42,088 nt of DNA from JACZSB01 sp965372015 (GCA_965372015.1 CBDVAP010000009.1:1-42088); one strand, 5' to 3'. Shown: positions 8,301-16,112, counted from the stretch's first letter. Program-made: numbers and translations. The notes: a model not told the origin generated them from the sequence alone.

Positions 8301-9146
8301 GGTGCAATCCCGCCGGAGATTGGCGGCCTGACCAGCGTGACCAATCTGGAATTGGGACACAACCTATTGACATCAGTCCCGGCGGAAATCGGAAAGCTGT
8401 CCAGCCTTCAGACCTTGGCACTAGACTTCAATCGGTTAGCGGACTTGCCCGATTTCAGTCCTTTAACTTCATTATCCCTGCTACAGATAAATGACAACAT
8501 GCTCACCTTCGGTGATATCGAGCCTCTTATGGGTTTATCTATCGGATATATATCCTATTCGGGGCAGGATAGTGTAGGTAGTGAAATAGACACTACCGTA
8601 GATATGGGAACCAGGCTGGTTATGACGGTATCGACAGACGGCAACTCTAACCATTACTCGTGGTGGCAGTGGCAGCAGGTGAATATTTCGTACCCGCGCG
8701 GCACCGACAGCGACATCCTGGTCATTGAATTAGTAAGTCTCTCGGATTCAGGTATTTACGTCTGTAACATTACCAATACCCTCGCCGACCAGCTCACACT
8801 TATCAGCCGGCCCGTCCACGTCACGGTAATCGGTGGCCTGGCAGTTTCGGAAAATGAGGGTATCCCGGCTGAATTCGCCCTGCATGCTAACTATCCGAAC
8901 CCCTTCAATCCCAGTACGACCATCCGCTTCGATCTGCCGGAGGCTGCGGAAGTCCACCTGATGGTCTACGACATCCTTGGCCGGGAGGTGCGGGTGCTGG
9001 TGAACGAGAGGCTGGAACCGGGATACCGTCAAGTCACCTGGAACGGTAGGACCGCCCATGGTATGGATGTACCTACCGGTATCTATATCGCGCGGTTTAT
9101 AACGCCGGAGTACACCAAATCCATCAAGATGCTGCTGCTGAAGTAG
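5331..9146 (+). CDS. Secreted LRR/Ig-like protein with type IX sorting domain
   Basis: A 1271-residue exported protein. Residues 1-23 form a signal peptide ending in SAQA. Residues about 25-385 contain repeated units ending in GGFILGGHT, GGFIACGYN or LGFTLTGYG with aromatic-rich W-x-K-T-F stretches, like a repeat-built propeller. Then comes a duplicated block: an LRR cap (DSLALVALYDSLDGANWTN, about 395; DSLALVALYNSTDGPNWTN, about 680), leucine-rich repeats, and an Ig-like segment with DSGSYDV or DSGIYVC. The first LRR set is short. The second has roughly 15 units of the plant-like form NQLSGxIPxxIGNLxxL. The last 80 residues are a FlgD-like type IX sorting domain (NYPNPFNP ... GIYIARF ... KMLLLK), which would be removed on export and anchor the protein at the surface. 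A likely adhesion or binding role is inferred. AGAAGGAG precedes the ATG. Confidence 0.9.
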   Translation: MANRTLQLITLLGILSLSTLSAQAPDSLWSKTFGGIQSEMFNSIDPLPGGGFILGGHTESNADTLRNYWLVRLNTAGDDTLWAKAFVNDTSAGGDGSEGRMAIATSEGGAVIVGTGDPRIIKTNSDGVLQWQLGETELDGGILGIEETGDGGFIACGYNDSGPAGGASIARITAAGAVTWEKSYGPAYQSYLMSITELSTGEFAAAGTHRTLEADNSGDGWLFILSVTGDSTASYFFGDPTANNNERLNIIRVTDDDGLILLGEQTLDGQSMTPFLIKTDGSGVEEWSETFTGLGISELFDVIQTSDLGFTLTGYGDLTLSEAFNMLVIHLATDGTTDWTLQMSGNDGAGLASTEISTGEYLVVGAVIPETDAPMDGWIVRLGTTTDPFKADSLALVALYDSLDGANWTNPWTLTDPVSTWDGVTIYNGRVTQLSFLNKNLSGSIPPSIVDLTAVWNLSFNGNPGLDSIPAFIGEMTNLYNLDLSFCALTTVPTELGNLENLEYLYLQNNSLTGAFPSWLADLSNLLTLRIDNNQFTGPIPTAVRTLANLTTFWINNNRFNFADIEPLVEAEWSVTLTYAPQADVGTPVDTTAYLGQPFSIEFTTPGTANTYQWQKNNVNITGEIDPVLSFTAIAYTDSGSYDVTIENTIAIALTLSSEDIFIHVVLPPIHFDSLALVALYNSTDGPNWTNNSGWLDPETVLADWYGVTVNDGRVTQIYLGDNNLSGTIPESIGELDALTYLNLRSNKINESIPANIGNLVNLTQLNLRRNELTGSIPQEIGNLVKLSYLSLNDNLLSGQIPAGIGNLINLSSLLLNNNQLSGSIPGDIGNLDTLTSLSLSGNQLSGQIPATIGRLTDLQFLSLDFNQLSDTITSEIGNLTELIQLRLERNQLSGSIPASVSNLTKMTYLLLGSNQLTGNIPPGIGNDTSLTILDLSNNQLTGPIPTELGNLVNLDALYLNMNQLSGTVPAELGNLTNCTYLYMQYNQLTGAIPPEIGGLTSVTNLELGHNLLTSVPAEIGKLSSLQTLALDFNRLADLPDFSPLTSLSLLQINDNMLTFGDIEPLMGLSIGYISYSGQDSVGSEIDTTVDMGTRLVMTVSTDGNSNHYSWWQWQQVNISYPRGTDSDILVIELVSLSDSGIYVCNITNTLADQLTLISRPVHVTVIGGLAVSENEGIPAEFALHANYPNPFNPSTTIRFDLPEAAEVHLMVYDILGREVRVLVNERLEPGYRQVTWNGRTAHGMDVPTGIYIARFITPEYTKSIKMLLLK

Positions 9147-9228
9147 GGAATCGCTGTCTCCTAGAAACCGTCGTTGATGATTCGATCTCTGTTTTAACAT
9201 GGGGTGTCTTACCTAAGTGCCACTCTGG

Positions 9229-9858
9229 TCAAGGCTTTCGCGCTAAACCGATGATCCAGGACCGTCGAGGCTCGGTGTGGATGTCCGCGAAACCGGCGGC
9301 TGCCAATAACTCGGCAATGGAAACTTCGCTGTGGCCGTGGTCTTCTCCGTGATTGTGTGAGTGTTTGTGGTGATGGGCTTCCGGATTCCAGTCCACAGCC
9401 ACAACGCGGCCACCCGGCTGCAGTACGCGGTACAGCTCCTCAATTGCCTTGTGTGGGTGATCAAGATGGTGCAGGGCAGCAATGATAATACCTGCATGGG
9501 CAGTGCCATCCCCGAGGGGCAGCGCTTCGCAATCCCCTTTTGTGATGTTGACCCGGTCAATGAGCCTTGACCGCTTGAGCCGTTTGCCCAGGACCTTCAG
9601 CATGGCATTCGAAAGGTCCACCGCCTCCACGAGTCCAGTGGGTAGCTGCTTTGCTAGCGGTAGTGTATAATAGCCCGATCCGCATCCGCTGTCCACTACC
9701 GTTTCATCACCCTCTAGAGCGAGCAATTCAAGTATCCGTTTTATCGGATTGCCGAGAAACAGGCGTTCAGAGATCATCCGCGGCAGTCCGCTCATTATGC
9801 GGACTTCCCACCAGCTCTCCATCACTCCCGTACCGCGCTCATGTTTGTGTGTGCTCAT
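9229..9858 (-). CDS. Class I SAM-dependent methyltransferase
   Basis: A 209-residue methyltransferase of the UbiE/Methyltransf_11 type. Motif I, VVDSGCGSGYYTL, lies at about residues 54-66 and binds S-adenosylmethionine. VEAVDLSNAML supplies the acidic residue that holds the ribose hydroxyls. IIIAALHHLDHPHKAIEELYRVLQ is the motif with the paired histidines usual in this family. A histidine-rich stretch (HHHKHSHNHGEDHGH, about residues 168-182) suggests metal binding, as in arsenite-type or metal-linked methyltransferases, but no cysteine pattern supports a specific substrate. GCGGAGGACC precedes the ATG at 9858. Single gene; no operon partner is visible. Confidence 0.85.
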   Translation of the reverse strand: MSTHKHERGTGVMESWWEVRIMSGLPRMISERLFLGNPIKRILELLALEGDETVVDSGCGSGYYTLPLAKQLPTGLVEAVDLSNAMLKVLGKRLKRSRLIDRVNITKGDCEALPLGDGTAHAGIIIAALHHLDHPHKAIEELYRVLQPGGRVVAVDWNPEAHHHKHSHNHGEDHGHSEVSIAELLAAAGFADIHTEPRRSWIIGLARKP

Positions 9859-9909
9859 ATCTGGTCCTCCGCAAGTTAGGATTTTTTAATCCCGGCTGTC
9901 TCGGCGTAA

Positions 9910-9945
9910 TACACTAAATCCATCAAGATGCCGCACCTGAAGTAG
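9910..9945 (+). pseudogene. Relic of a sorting-domain 3' end (family C, copy C2)
   Basis: Eleven codons and a TAG translate as YTKSIKMPHLK, matching the end of the LRR protein (YTKSIKMLLLK). An in-frame TAA lies just upstream, so only the very tail survives. A family D copy follows within about 10 bases. Confidence 0.6.
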
Positions 9946-9955
9946 GAATTGGTGT

Positions 9956-10012
9956 GGGGGCCGTGCCGAACATTTTGCACACAGCTCCGCTCCCTCTTGA
10001 AATCTTGTTTCA
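9956..10012 (+). repeat. Family D repeat, copy 1
   Basis: CCGTGCCGAACATTTTGCAC, then CTCCCTCTTGAAATCTTGTT. The same pattern, with few changes and the same spacing, occurs at 13325-13384. Both are in non-coding sequence on the plus strand. Confidence 0.55.
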
Positions 10013-10160
10013 CCCATCATCAGAAAGCAGAATATAAAGGGATGAAGGGGAAAAAGATGCCCAGGACCTCCAGATAAGCCCGGCTCCGGTAGGTTCAGTG
10101 AAACTAAAGGTGAAGTCAATTGGGCAACTCGATCCCATGCTCGCTACATGGCGAGAGGAT

Positions 10161-10415
10161 CTACTTGCGTTCTTCGCGAGGACGAGCCTCATTGACCTTA
10201 ATCACACGATCACCTAACTCCTGACCATCCAGGCCCTTGATCGCTGCGTTACCACTGCTCTCGTCAGACATTTCGATAAAGGCGAATCCCTTTGAGCGAC
10301 CTGTTTCACGATCGGTGATGATTTTTACGGAATCGACAGCGCCGAAAGCTGAAAAACTGGTGTGAAGATCGTCTTCCGTTGTCGAGTATGCGAGGTTTCC
10401 TACATAGATATTCAT
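10161..10415 (-). CDS. RRM-type RNA-binding protein
   Basis: An 84-residue single-domain RNA-binding protein. It has both RNA-recognition-motif signatures: RNP-2 as IYVGNL at residues 3-8 and RNP-1 as KGFAFIEM at about residues 43-50, with a short charged tail (NEARPREERK). These small bacterial RRM proteins bind single-stranded RNA and are often linked to cold or stress responses; the target here is unknown. AAGGGAT precedes the ATG at 10415. No operon partner is visible. Confidence 0.93.
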   Translation of the reverse strand: MNIYVGNLAYSTTEDDLHTSFSAFGAVDSVKIITDRETGRSKGFAFIEMSDESSGNAAIKGLDGQELGDRVIKVNEARPREERK

Positions 10416-10549
10416 AAATATCCCTTAACCATTCTGTGTGTCTTCCAAGTAGTACCAGAACCAAACTTGCACAAAAGACACGTCAAGTAAGGGACCGGGG
10501 CGAACAGCTCTTGCTGCCACCATAACTCCCCGAGTTTACTAACATCAAA

Positions 10550-10786
10550 TCACAAAAGAGTGGCCCGTAATTTATTTTTTTTCAGATGCTTGGTTAAAAC
10601 GTTCTCTGGCCAGCCTATAATTTTCCCTTCGTGATTTGTCAATGCTGTTGTTTCGCCTAAAAAGCACAGCAATACTTTCGTTTTGGGGCACTCCAGGGGC
10701 ATACCATGCTTTAGATGGGAGGCGTGCTCCGATGACGTTAGCAGATACGTTTCACCATCATGCGTAATAGTACCGAAGGTTTTCAT
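10550..10786 (-). CDS. Small hypothetical protein (78 aa)
   Basis: Not recognised. The protein has an even, protein-like composition (GTITHDGETYLLTSSEHASHLKHG, split by turns; later FLGETTALTNHEGKIIGWP) and a basic C-terminal tail LTKHLKKNKLRATLL. It has no signal peptide or membrane helix and one Cys pair too far apart to be a metal site. The ribosome binding site is weak. It lies on the minus strand upstream of the RRM gene, 134 bases away, and may be co-transcribed with it. Could be a real orphan; confidence moderate. Confidence 0.45.
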   Translation of the reverse strand: MKTFGTITHDGETYLLTSSEHASHLKHGMPLECPKTKVLLCFLGETTALTNHEGKIIGWPENVLTKHLKKNKLRATLL

Positions 10787-10859
10787 TTGTTTTTCGTTGT
10801 GCCCATGTAGATTTTGACATCTCCTTGCCTAATGAAGGACGAGAGATAAAGATTGTAGG

Positions 10860-10946
10860 TCTCCAAAGCCTTTTGGACATTCGAGGCTAAAAACTAAGAG
10901 ATACATACTGCATTTCCAAGGTTTAATTGATGCCTTCTCTGAAGTA
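10860..10946 (+). repeat. Solo IS-like end (family B, copy B5)
   Basis: CCTTTTGGACATTCGAGGC, TAAAAACTAAGAGATACAT and ATTTCCAAGGTTTAATTG match the family B consensus. It faces the inverted copy B6 about 270 bases away, with family A copy A3 between them. Confidence 0.65.
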
Positions 10947-11050
10947 ACCTCCACTTGATTATTCCAACCGCAATCAGCATTCACGCCCGGAAGGGTCACG
11001 AGGAGGAATCGCGCGATCAGTGCAATAATTAACACTTTTTAGGAGTGCTG

Positions 11051-11138
11051 GATTTTCAGTTCACGTACCTTCCGTCGCTACAGCAAAAAAGAGGCCGGAA
11101 AACGGGGCAGGGATTTGACTAATGGTGACCACTCCTGA
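11051..11138 (+). repeat. Family A dispersed repeat, copy A3
   Basis: GATTTTCAGTTCACGTACC then CGGAAAACGGGGCAGGGATT and TGGTGACCACTCCTGACC. The central GTGAAATAC word is degenerate here (CTACAGC). It runs on into a nested palindrome and then an inverted IS end, in the same order as copy A2. Confidence 0.7.
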
Positions 11139-11176
11139 CCTATTTGGGACTTGGCCAGCACGGCTCAGATTTGACC

Positions 11177-11210
11177 TCGCCGTTTGCCGCCAGCTGGCGG
11201 ATTGGCGGGA
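11177..11210. repeat. Nested GC palindrome within a composite repeat
   Basis: CCGCCAGCTGGCGG (11187-11200) is a perfect 14-base palindrome, flanked by outer CGCC and GGCG arms. It sits between a family A copy and an inverted family B copy where other composites lack it. Similar CCGCC/GGCGG palindromes occur at 16752-16764 and 40505-40521. Confidence 0.5.
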
Positions 11211-11212
11211 TT

Positions 11213-11292
11213 CCGTGAGATATACCTTGGAAACGCGAAATGCCTCTCTTAGTTTTTAATCCCAAGTGTCTAAAAGGATCTGAGCTGATACC
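11213..11292 (-). repeat. Solo IS-like end (family B, copy B6)
   Basis: In reverse it reads CAGATCCTTTTAGACACTTG, TTAAAAACTAAGAGAGGCA and GCGTTTCCAAGG, matching B2 and B4. It closes the second composite (family A copy, palindrome, inverted IS end). Confidence 0.65.
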
Positions 11293-11368
11293 TTGGTATA
11301 GTGGCCGAACAAGGCAATGGGCTACATTTTTGATGGATGGCATCTAATACATCAGATGAGAAAATGTT

Positions 11369-11731
11369 ATGAATTTGAAAAAGATCGTTATCATATTTAT
11401 CCACGCCTTTATCGGCTGGGCACTATGCGCTGCGACGATGGGAATTTGGATGGCTACATTGAGCCTAAATAAAAGCCTCGTCGTCCATGCCATTGGGGCA
11501 CCGATATTCTTTGCTGTAGTCTCACTGATATATTTTCAAAAATTCAACTTCACGACACCTCTCCAGACCGCGCTGATTTTCGATGGCTTTGTGATAGCCG
11601 TAGATTTCTTAGTGGTAGCCCTCGTAATTAACCGCAGTTTGGAAATGTTCACCAGCTTGCTTGGCACCTGGATTCCATTTACTCTGATATTTGCTTCGAC
11701 CTATCTGACGGGGGTAGCTGTGCTGAAATAG
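11369..11731 (+). CDS. Small integral membrane protein (120 aa), function unknown
   Basis: Four hydrophobic segments fill the chain: about residues 5-27 (IVIIFIHAFIGWALCAATMGIW), 37-55, 66-88 (ALIFDGFVIAVDFLVVALVI) and 98-118. Short loops carry few charges. No family motif is recognised. The layout resembles small four-helix membrane proteins of unknown role. The ribosome binding site is weak (GATGAGAAAATGTT). It stands alone between the composite repeat upstream and a convergent transglutaminase-like gene downstream. Confidence 0.65.
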   Translation: MNLKKIVIIFIHAFIGWALCAATMGIWMATLSLNKSLVVHAIGAPIFFAVVSLIYFQKFNFTTPLQTALIFDGFVIAVDFLVVALVINRSLEMFTSLLGTWIPFTLIFASTYLTGVAVLK

Positions 11732-11756
11732 CCGCCGGTGACTTATTCCACCTGCC

Positions 11757-13211
11757 TTAGTCGATAATCTCCCAGTCGAACTCCCAGCTCCATTGGTCGA
11801 AGTACAGGTTGCCGCCCTGCCATTCCACCTCGCCCCGTTGCGAATCCACCGTCTCCGACCGGAAGTGCTCCTTGGGCGGGTCCAGTGGCTGGGAGTACCC
11901 ATCGTTGAAGATCAGGCGGTAGCTGTCCATACCTGATAGGTAGAACCATTTCAGACGCTCGTCCTCGGAGTCTCGCAGCTTATAAGTGGCGTCCATAGGT
12001 ACCCACCCTACCGGCTCGAAGTAAACCAGGCCCCAATCGTGCATAGAGTCGTCCGGGGGTTGGAACTCCCACCCCGACTGCCAGCGGGCCGGTATACCGT
12101 TGAGCCGTAGCACGGTTATGAACATCAGCGTAAGGATACCACAGTCGCCGTGGCCGCTTTGCAGACAGTAGTCGCTGATGTTGGGGATGGAGGAATACTC
12201 CCGGGCCGAGGCCCAGGGACGGTTGGCATCCATCCAGGCGAACAGCAGTTGGGCGATGCGATAGGGGTTGGTCTCATCGCCCACGATCTCAGCAGACAGC
12301 CGGCGCAGCTCGGGTGTGAAGACGATGTGGGGCGGCGCTTCGGCCACGAAGGAAGCCAGCCCGGGTGTGATGGTGGCCGGTTGGAACTGCTCAGGATCGA
12401 TCTGGGCATAAATGCCGTGGGCAGTGTATTCATAGCTCACCTGGAAACGGGCCAACTCACCGGCCTTGGCGATCTGCTCGAAGTAGGCAGTGCGCTGCAA
12501 ATTTCCGTTGCCGGCAATCATCGGCTCGTCCGGCTTGGCTGACAGCAGTTTGATATCATTCTGGCGGCCCGGGATTATGCGGGGGTACGGAATCCAGCAG
12601 CGAATGGTCTCACCGGCGGGCACGGCGTCGGCGTCCACCACAATCCCTTGCGTGATTCGGAAGCGCACCGGCATGACGTAGCGCTCACCGGTTGCCACGG
12701 CAGCTTCGATCACCTCCAGATTGTGTACATCCAGATTCAGGCTGGCGCCCGAACCGGAGGTGAGCCCGGCATCAGTATGGGCCGCCTCCCATTCCGCCTT
12801 GGCTTCGGCATCGATGCGGAACAGATTCCGTCCCGCACGGTTGAAATAGAGCTTCTCACCGTCGATAATCTTATACTCAAGGGCTTGGGAGGTTTCCCAT
12901 CGCCGGAGGTCACTAACTGAGGCATCCGGGATCACTTGGCGAATATAGCCCAGAACTTCTTCCTCGGTTTGTTGGAAATCCTTACGCACCCGCTCGAGCC
13001 GTTCAATCTCGAACTCCAGCTCCAGCCGCCGGGCAGGTGTGAGGTTCCGGTCAGTTGCCAGTATTTGGCTAATCGCCTCCTGTGCTCGGGTGAACTCCCC
13101 TTGGGCGATCAATGCCTGGTATTCTGTTCCGGTATCACAATTCAATTGTATTAACAATATGCCGGTGGTAAAGGCCACCGTTATCATTTTATACAGCATT
13201 GGGCATCTCAT
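11757..13211 (-). CDS. Transglutaminase-like lipoprotein
   Basis: A secreted or membrane-anchored protein with a C-terminal transglutaminase-like (cysteine protease fold) domain. The likely start is ATG 13211 or 13199; either gives a lipoprotein signal ending LLIQLNC. A frame open to 13313 adds an unlikely N-terminal extension that runs into a family D copy. An N-terminal helical region (about 60 residues) is followed by a long beta-rich region and then the catalytic core: Cys in SGHGDCGILTLMF, His in MHDWGLVYFE and Asp in PMDATY. All three residues of the triad are present, so it should be active as a peptidase or amidase-type enzyme. The gene is GC-rich like the serine hydrolase at 14649. 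Substrate unknown. Confidence 0.85.
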   Translation of the reverse strand: MRCPMLYKMITVAFTTGILLIQLNCDTGTEYQALIAQGEFTRAQEAISQILATDRNLTPARRLELEFEIERLERVRKDFQQTEEEVLGYIRQVIPDASVSDLRRWETSQALEYKIIDGEKLYFNRAGRNLFRIDAEAKAEWEAAHTDAGLTSGSGASLNLDVHNLEVIEAAVATGERYVMPVRFRITQGIVVDADAVPAGETIRCWIPYPRIIPGRQNDIKLLSAKPDEPMIAGNGNLQRTAYFEQIAKAGELARFQVSYEYTAHGIYAQIDPEQFQPATITPGLASFVAEAPPHIVFTPELRRLSAEIVGDETNPYRIAQLLFAWMDANRPWASAREYSSIPNISDYCLQSGHGDCGILTLMFITVLRLNGIPARWQSGWEFQPPDDSMHDWGLVYFEPVGWVPMDATYKLRDSEDERLKWFYLSGMDSYRLIFNDGYSQPLDPPKEHFRSETVDSQRGEVEWQGGNLYFDQWSWEFDWEIID

Positions 13212-13324
13212 TTTCCAGCACGAATATACAGCTTTAACCGACATTCCCCATACCAAGTTTGTGCCACTGGTGCTATTATTGGGATTATTGCCAGGCGAAG
13301 AAGGATCATGCACACCCGGCGCGG

Positions 13325-13384
13325 GGGCCCGTGCCGAACATTCTGCACATTACACCTCTCCCTCTTGAAATCCTGTTCCCGCCT
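13325..13384 (+). repeat. Family D repeat, copy 2
   Basis: CCCGTGCCGAACATTCTGCA, then CTCTCCCTCTTGAAATCCTG, matching 9956-10012. It lies just upstream of the transglutaminase gene, outside its likely coding start. Confidence 0.55.
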
Positions 13385-13447
13385 ATGACAGCCATCCAAC
13401 ATCTGCGCGTTTGAAAGTGGTGCGCAATGAAGGAGCAGCGACACATG

Positions 13448-13500
13448 GATTTTCAGTTCATGTACCTTCCGTCGTGAAATACAAAAAGAGACAGGAAAAG
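13448..13500 (+). repeat. Family A dispersed repeat, copy A4 (partial)
   Basis: GATTTTCAGTTCATGTACC and CCGTCGTGAAATACAAAAAG match family A, but the copy loses similarity after GACAGGAAAAG. The next 150 bases before the following gene show nothing recognised. Confidence 0.7.
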
Positions 13501-13650
13501 AAACCGGGCTCCGTCTTCGGTGCGGCACAGTTTGATAATGACCTTGCGGGCTTGTTTAGGTGGAAAACCCTTTATGGAATGTTGGGGTTAATCCTTGCCT
13601 AATTTCTAATTAGTCCAGTAGGGTATTGACCTCCGCACCAAATAGGTATT

Positions 13651-14448
13651 ATGTTTGCTTTTCGGTCCACAACCCTGTATATGTTGCTCCTGTTTTTTAC
13701 TTGTGGCGATCTGAGTAATGATGCTAATGAAGACTGCGATTTACCACCCTCGGTAATACCACTCGAGCCTAACGGGGCGACTATTCGAGACACAAATCTT
13801 GTCGTATTCGTATGGGAATCATCTCCCTGTGCATCTGAATATCAGGTCATGTTATGGGGGTCCGTTTTTTTGGGTGGCGAACTCGGAACATATGATCCCC
13901 TAATCCTGATTACCAGTGACACCACCCTAAATGTTTCACTTAATAGGGGCCAATATGGGTGGGAAATTCGTGCAATTAGCGAAGATCAGGATTCAACCTC
14001 CTGGAATTTTGGAGGTTCATTTGAGGTGGACGGTCCGGTCTCGCCACAACTTATCGAACCCGGCGTAGGTGACGCAGAAGGGATTTGGCTCGCTGACACC
14101 GAACTGACCTTCAGGTGGCACTCCTCTGAGTATTCGGCAAACTATCATTTGGTCGTTTTTCGTGTCGACCTGACAAATCCCGATAGCCAGGAATTTGTGG
14201 AAGAATTTTTCCAGATTGGCATGTTACCTGCTTTTACGCGCCTCGAGAATTATCAAGATTTCGTATTTTATAACCATATCCTACCTGACACTTCGATTGC
14301 ATTATCACTCATCCCCAATGGCGGTTTCTATATCTGGTCTGTAGCCGGCATCAATAGCAGTGAGATCGAGGGCTGGTTTTATGCTATTCCATACCCATAT
14401 TTCTTCGGGATAGACACAAGTCTTGTTGGGGCACACCCCGTCCACTAA
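13651..14448 (+). CDS. Lipoprotein with two Fn3-like domains, function unknown
   Basis: A 265-residue exported protein. A short signal (LYMLLLFFTC, Cys18) gives a lipoprotein. Two beta-sandwich domains follow, each opening with a proline and a phrase typical of fibronectin type III-like domains in surface proteins: PSVIPLEPNGATI ... FVWESSPCASEYQVML at about 33-65, and SPQLIEPGVGD ... FRWHSSEYSANYHLVV at about 130-172. The ends RGQYGWEIRAI and NGGFYIWSVAGI are the last strands. It probably sits on the cell surface and binds or spaces other proteins. No enzyme motif is present. The A+T content is higher than in the flanking minus-strand genes. Confidence 0.65.
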   Translation: MFAFRSTTLYMLLLFFTCGDLSNDANEDCDLPPSVIPLEPNGATIRDTNLVVFVWESSPCASEYQVMLWGSVFLGGELGTYDPLILITSDTTLNVSLNRGQYGWEIRAISEDQDSTSWNFGGSFEVDGPVSPQLIEPGVGDAEGIWLADTELTFRWHSSEYSANYHLVVFRVDLTNPDSQEFVEEFFQIGMLPAFTRLENYQDFVFYNHILPDTSIALSLIPNGGFYIWSVAGINSSEIEGWFYAIPYPYFFGIDTSLVGAHPVH

Positions 14449-14504
14449 AATCTGCGACGGAAGTCTTTCGGGCAGGCTATCCCCCGCAATCTACATTCCA
14501 CTTG

Positions 14505-14582
14505 TTGCTCCCCCATCGTGAAATACAAAATGGGGCAGGAAAACGGGGCAGGGATTTGACTAATGGTGACCACTCCTGACCA
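14505..14582 (+). repeat. Family A dispersed repeat, copy A5
   Basis: CCCATCGTGAAATACAAAAT, GGCAGGAAAACGGGGCAGGG and TGGTGACCACTCCTGACC are close to A2 and A3. It continues to ATGCTTCAGAGG, like A2, but lacks the inverted IS end that follows A2 and A3, so the composite is cut short here. Confidence 0.75.
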
Positions 14583-14648
14583 GTTTTGGATTGTGATTAA
14601 AAATGCTTCAGAGGTGGACCAAAGAATTGGAGCAGGTCACAAGACGCC

Positions 14649-16112
14649 TTAAAAGACCTTCCACGTATCCTTGCCCCCCAGGGCACGCTGGGCCACGTCG
14701 CAGGCGACGTCATAGCCCCGGTCGCTATTGGTCAACACAACCGCTCCTAGACCCAACTCGGGATAGATTGCCATCAGGCTCCGATAGCCAAAGGTGATCC
14801 CATTCTGCCAGAGGGCATCGCCCTGCTCGCTGTGCTGAATACCGGGGCCTAATCCCCACGAGAAGTTGTCATCGATGGGCGTTTGCGGGATGTGGATCTG
14901 ATTCGCCATTTCCAAGCTCAGGTATTGCGGTTGGGCCAACTCAATAAGCAGCCTGGCCAGGTCGGGAGCGGAGCTCCGCAAGGAGCCCACGGCACCGGGC
15001 TGAGGTGAGAGGAACCGCGGCTTCGGCCCAGTTATCGTCGCCGTAAGCTGGACGAGCACCAGCACGCCGACCAACAGCAACAAGGTACAGAACAGGCGGT
15101 ATAGGCTGCCCTCCCGCCTCCTGGAAGGCAACCGGGACAAGACCTGCCGCCCGATAAAGATCAACAAGGCCAGAGCTGTTACAAATCCCAGTCCTACTAA
15201 GACACTCAGCAGCACAACGTTAGGCAGGGGCGGGCCAAGCAGCCGGGCGAGGAGCAAGATTGCCAGCAACACTGACGCCGCGAGAGCTATGAGCAATTGG
15301 GCGCCCGACACTCGCCAGCGACCCGTCACAATACGGAGGATCACCAACAACACGATCATGATCACCGCCAGCGCTAAAACGAACGGCACCAGGAATGCGA
15401 GCAGGGGGATACCATAGCCCAGGTGCCCGTTGGCCAGGCGGGACCGGGTATCGGTAGTGGTCACGAAGCTGCTGGCCGCCATTCCAAGGGGCTCCAACGC
15501 CCACTCCCGGGCCGCAACCTCCAGCGACTGCCCCGTCACTTGCTCTACCACCGCCTGGATGTACTGCGCGCCGACACCCGAATACAGGAATTCCGTGCCC
15601 GGCTCAAACTGTATGTTCTTGTCCTGGGGTAACAGGTTGTCGCTCAGCCCGGAGCTGTGCCCGGCCAGGTGGCGCAGGGTGATCCTGTCCCCCCATTCCG
15701 ACGGCGGCAGCCACGGCTCGTCGAGCTGGCCTATGAGGGGCTCATCCAGCGCCAATCGGCCCTGCTCCACCAACCGCAGCGCGGTATAGACCGTTACAAC
15801 CTTACTGATGGAAGCCACCTCGAACACCGTCTCAGGCGTCACCGGTCGGCTAGTAAGCCGGTTGGCCACCCCGAAACCCTCCGACCATACCAGCAGGCCT
15901 TCCCGCACCAGCGCTATGGACAGACCAGGAATATGGTCCTCCGCCATGCGAGCGGGGATATACCCGCGCAGGTCCGCCACCACCGCCTCCAGCGACTCAG
16001 TGCGGCGCAGGGGAGTCTCCTGGTGAGCCTGGGCGATTGCACTGGTGAAGGGAATAAATGGAGAGAATGCACAGGCAACAAACGGGATGATTCGATTAGC
16101 GTAAGAGCGCAT
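14649..16112 (-). CDS. Beta-lactamase-fold serine hydrolase with inserted membrane helices
   Basis: A 487-residue serine hydrolase of the class C beta-lactamase/DD-peptidase fold. A signal peptide covers residues 1-28. The nucleophile motif SISK is at residues 101-104. The second motif is YSG at 177-179, with Gly where Asn is usual. Around residues 228-365 the catalytic domain is interrupted by a block of three to four hydrophobic helices (LLAFLVPFVLALAVIMIVLL and following) and a basic loop. After the block the domain resumes (RFLSPQPGAVGSLRSSAPDL). The third motif appears as WQNGITFGY, with Gln replacing the usual His. The catalytic serine and lysine are kept, so activity is possible, perhaps as an esterase or peptidase tied to the membrane. 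Substrate unknown. No operon partner. Confidence 0.85.
   Translation of the reverse strand: MRSYANRIIPFVACAFSPFIPFTSAIAQAHQETPLRRTESLEAVVADLRGYIPARMAEDHIPGLSIALVREGLLVWSEGFGVANRLTSRPVTPETVFEVASISKVVTVYTALRLVEQGRLALDEPLIGQLDEPWLPPSEWGDRITLRHLAGHSSGLSDNLLPQDKNIQFEPGTEFLYSGVGAQYIQAVVEQVTGQSLEVAAREWALEPLGMAASSFVTTTDTRSRLANGHLGYGIPLLAFLVPFVLALAVIMIVLLVILRIVTGRWRVSGAQLLIALAASVLLAILLLARLLGPPLPNVVLLSVLVGLGFVTALALLIFIGRQVLSRLPSRRREGSLYRLFCTLLLLVGVLVLVQLTATITGPKPRFLSPQPGAVGSLRSSAPDLARLLIELAQPQYLSLEMANQIHIPQTPIDDNFSWGLGPGIQHSEQGDALWQNGITFGYRSLMAIYPELGLGAVVLTNSDRGYDVACDVAQRALGGKDTWKVF

Noticed and set aside
5331..9146. Eukaryotic origin of the LRR gene because of plant-like repeats
   Set aside because: The gene has a bacterial signal peptide and a type IX sorting domain, and IPxxIGNL repeats are common in bacteria.
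13212..13313. Longer N-terminus for the transglutaminase-like gene
   Set aside because: The extension is unlike a signal peptide and would bury the lipoprotein signal; starts at 13211 or 13199 place it correctly.
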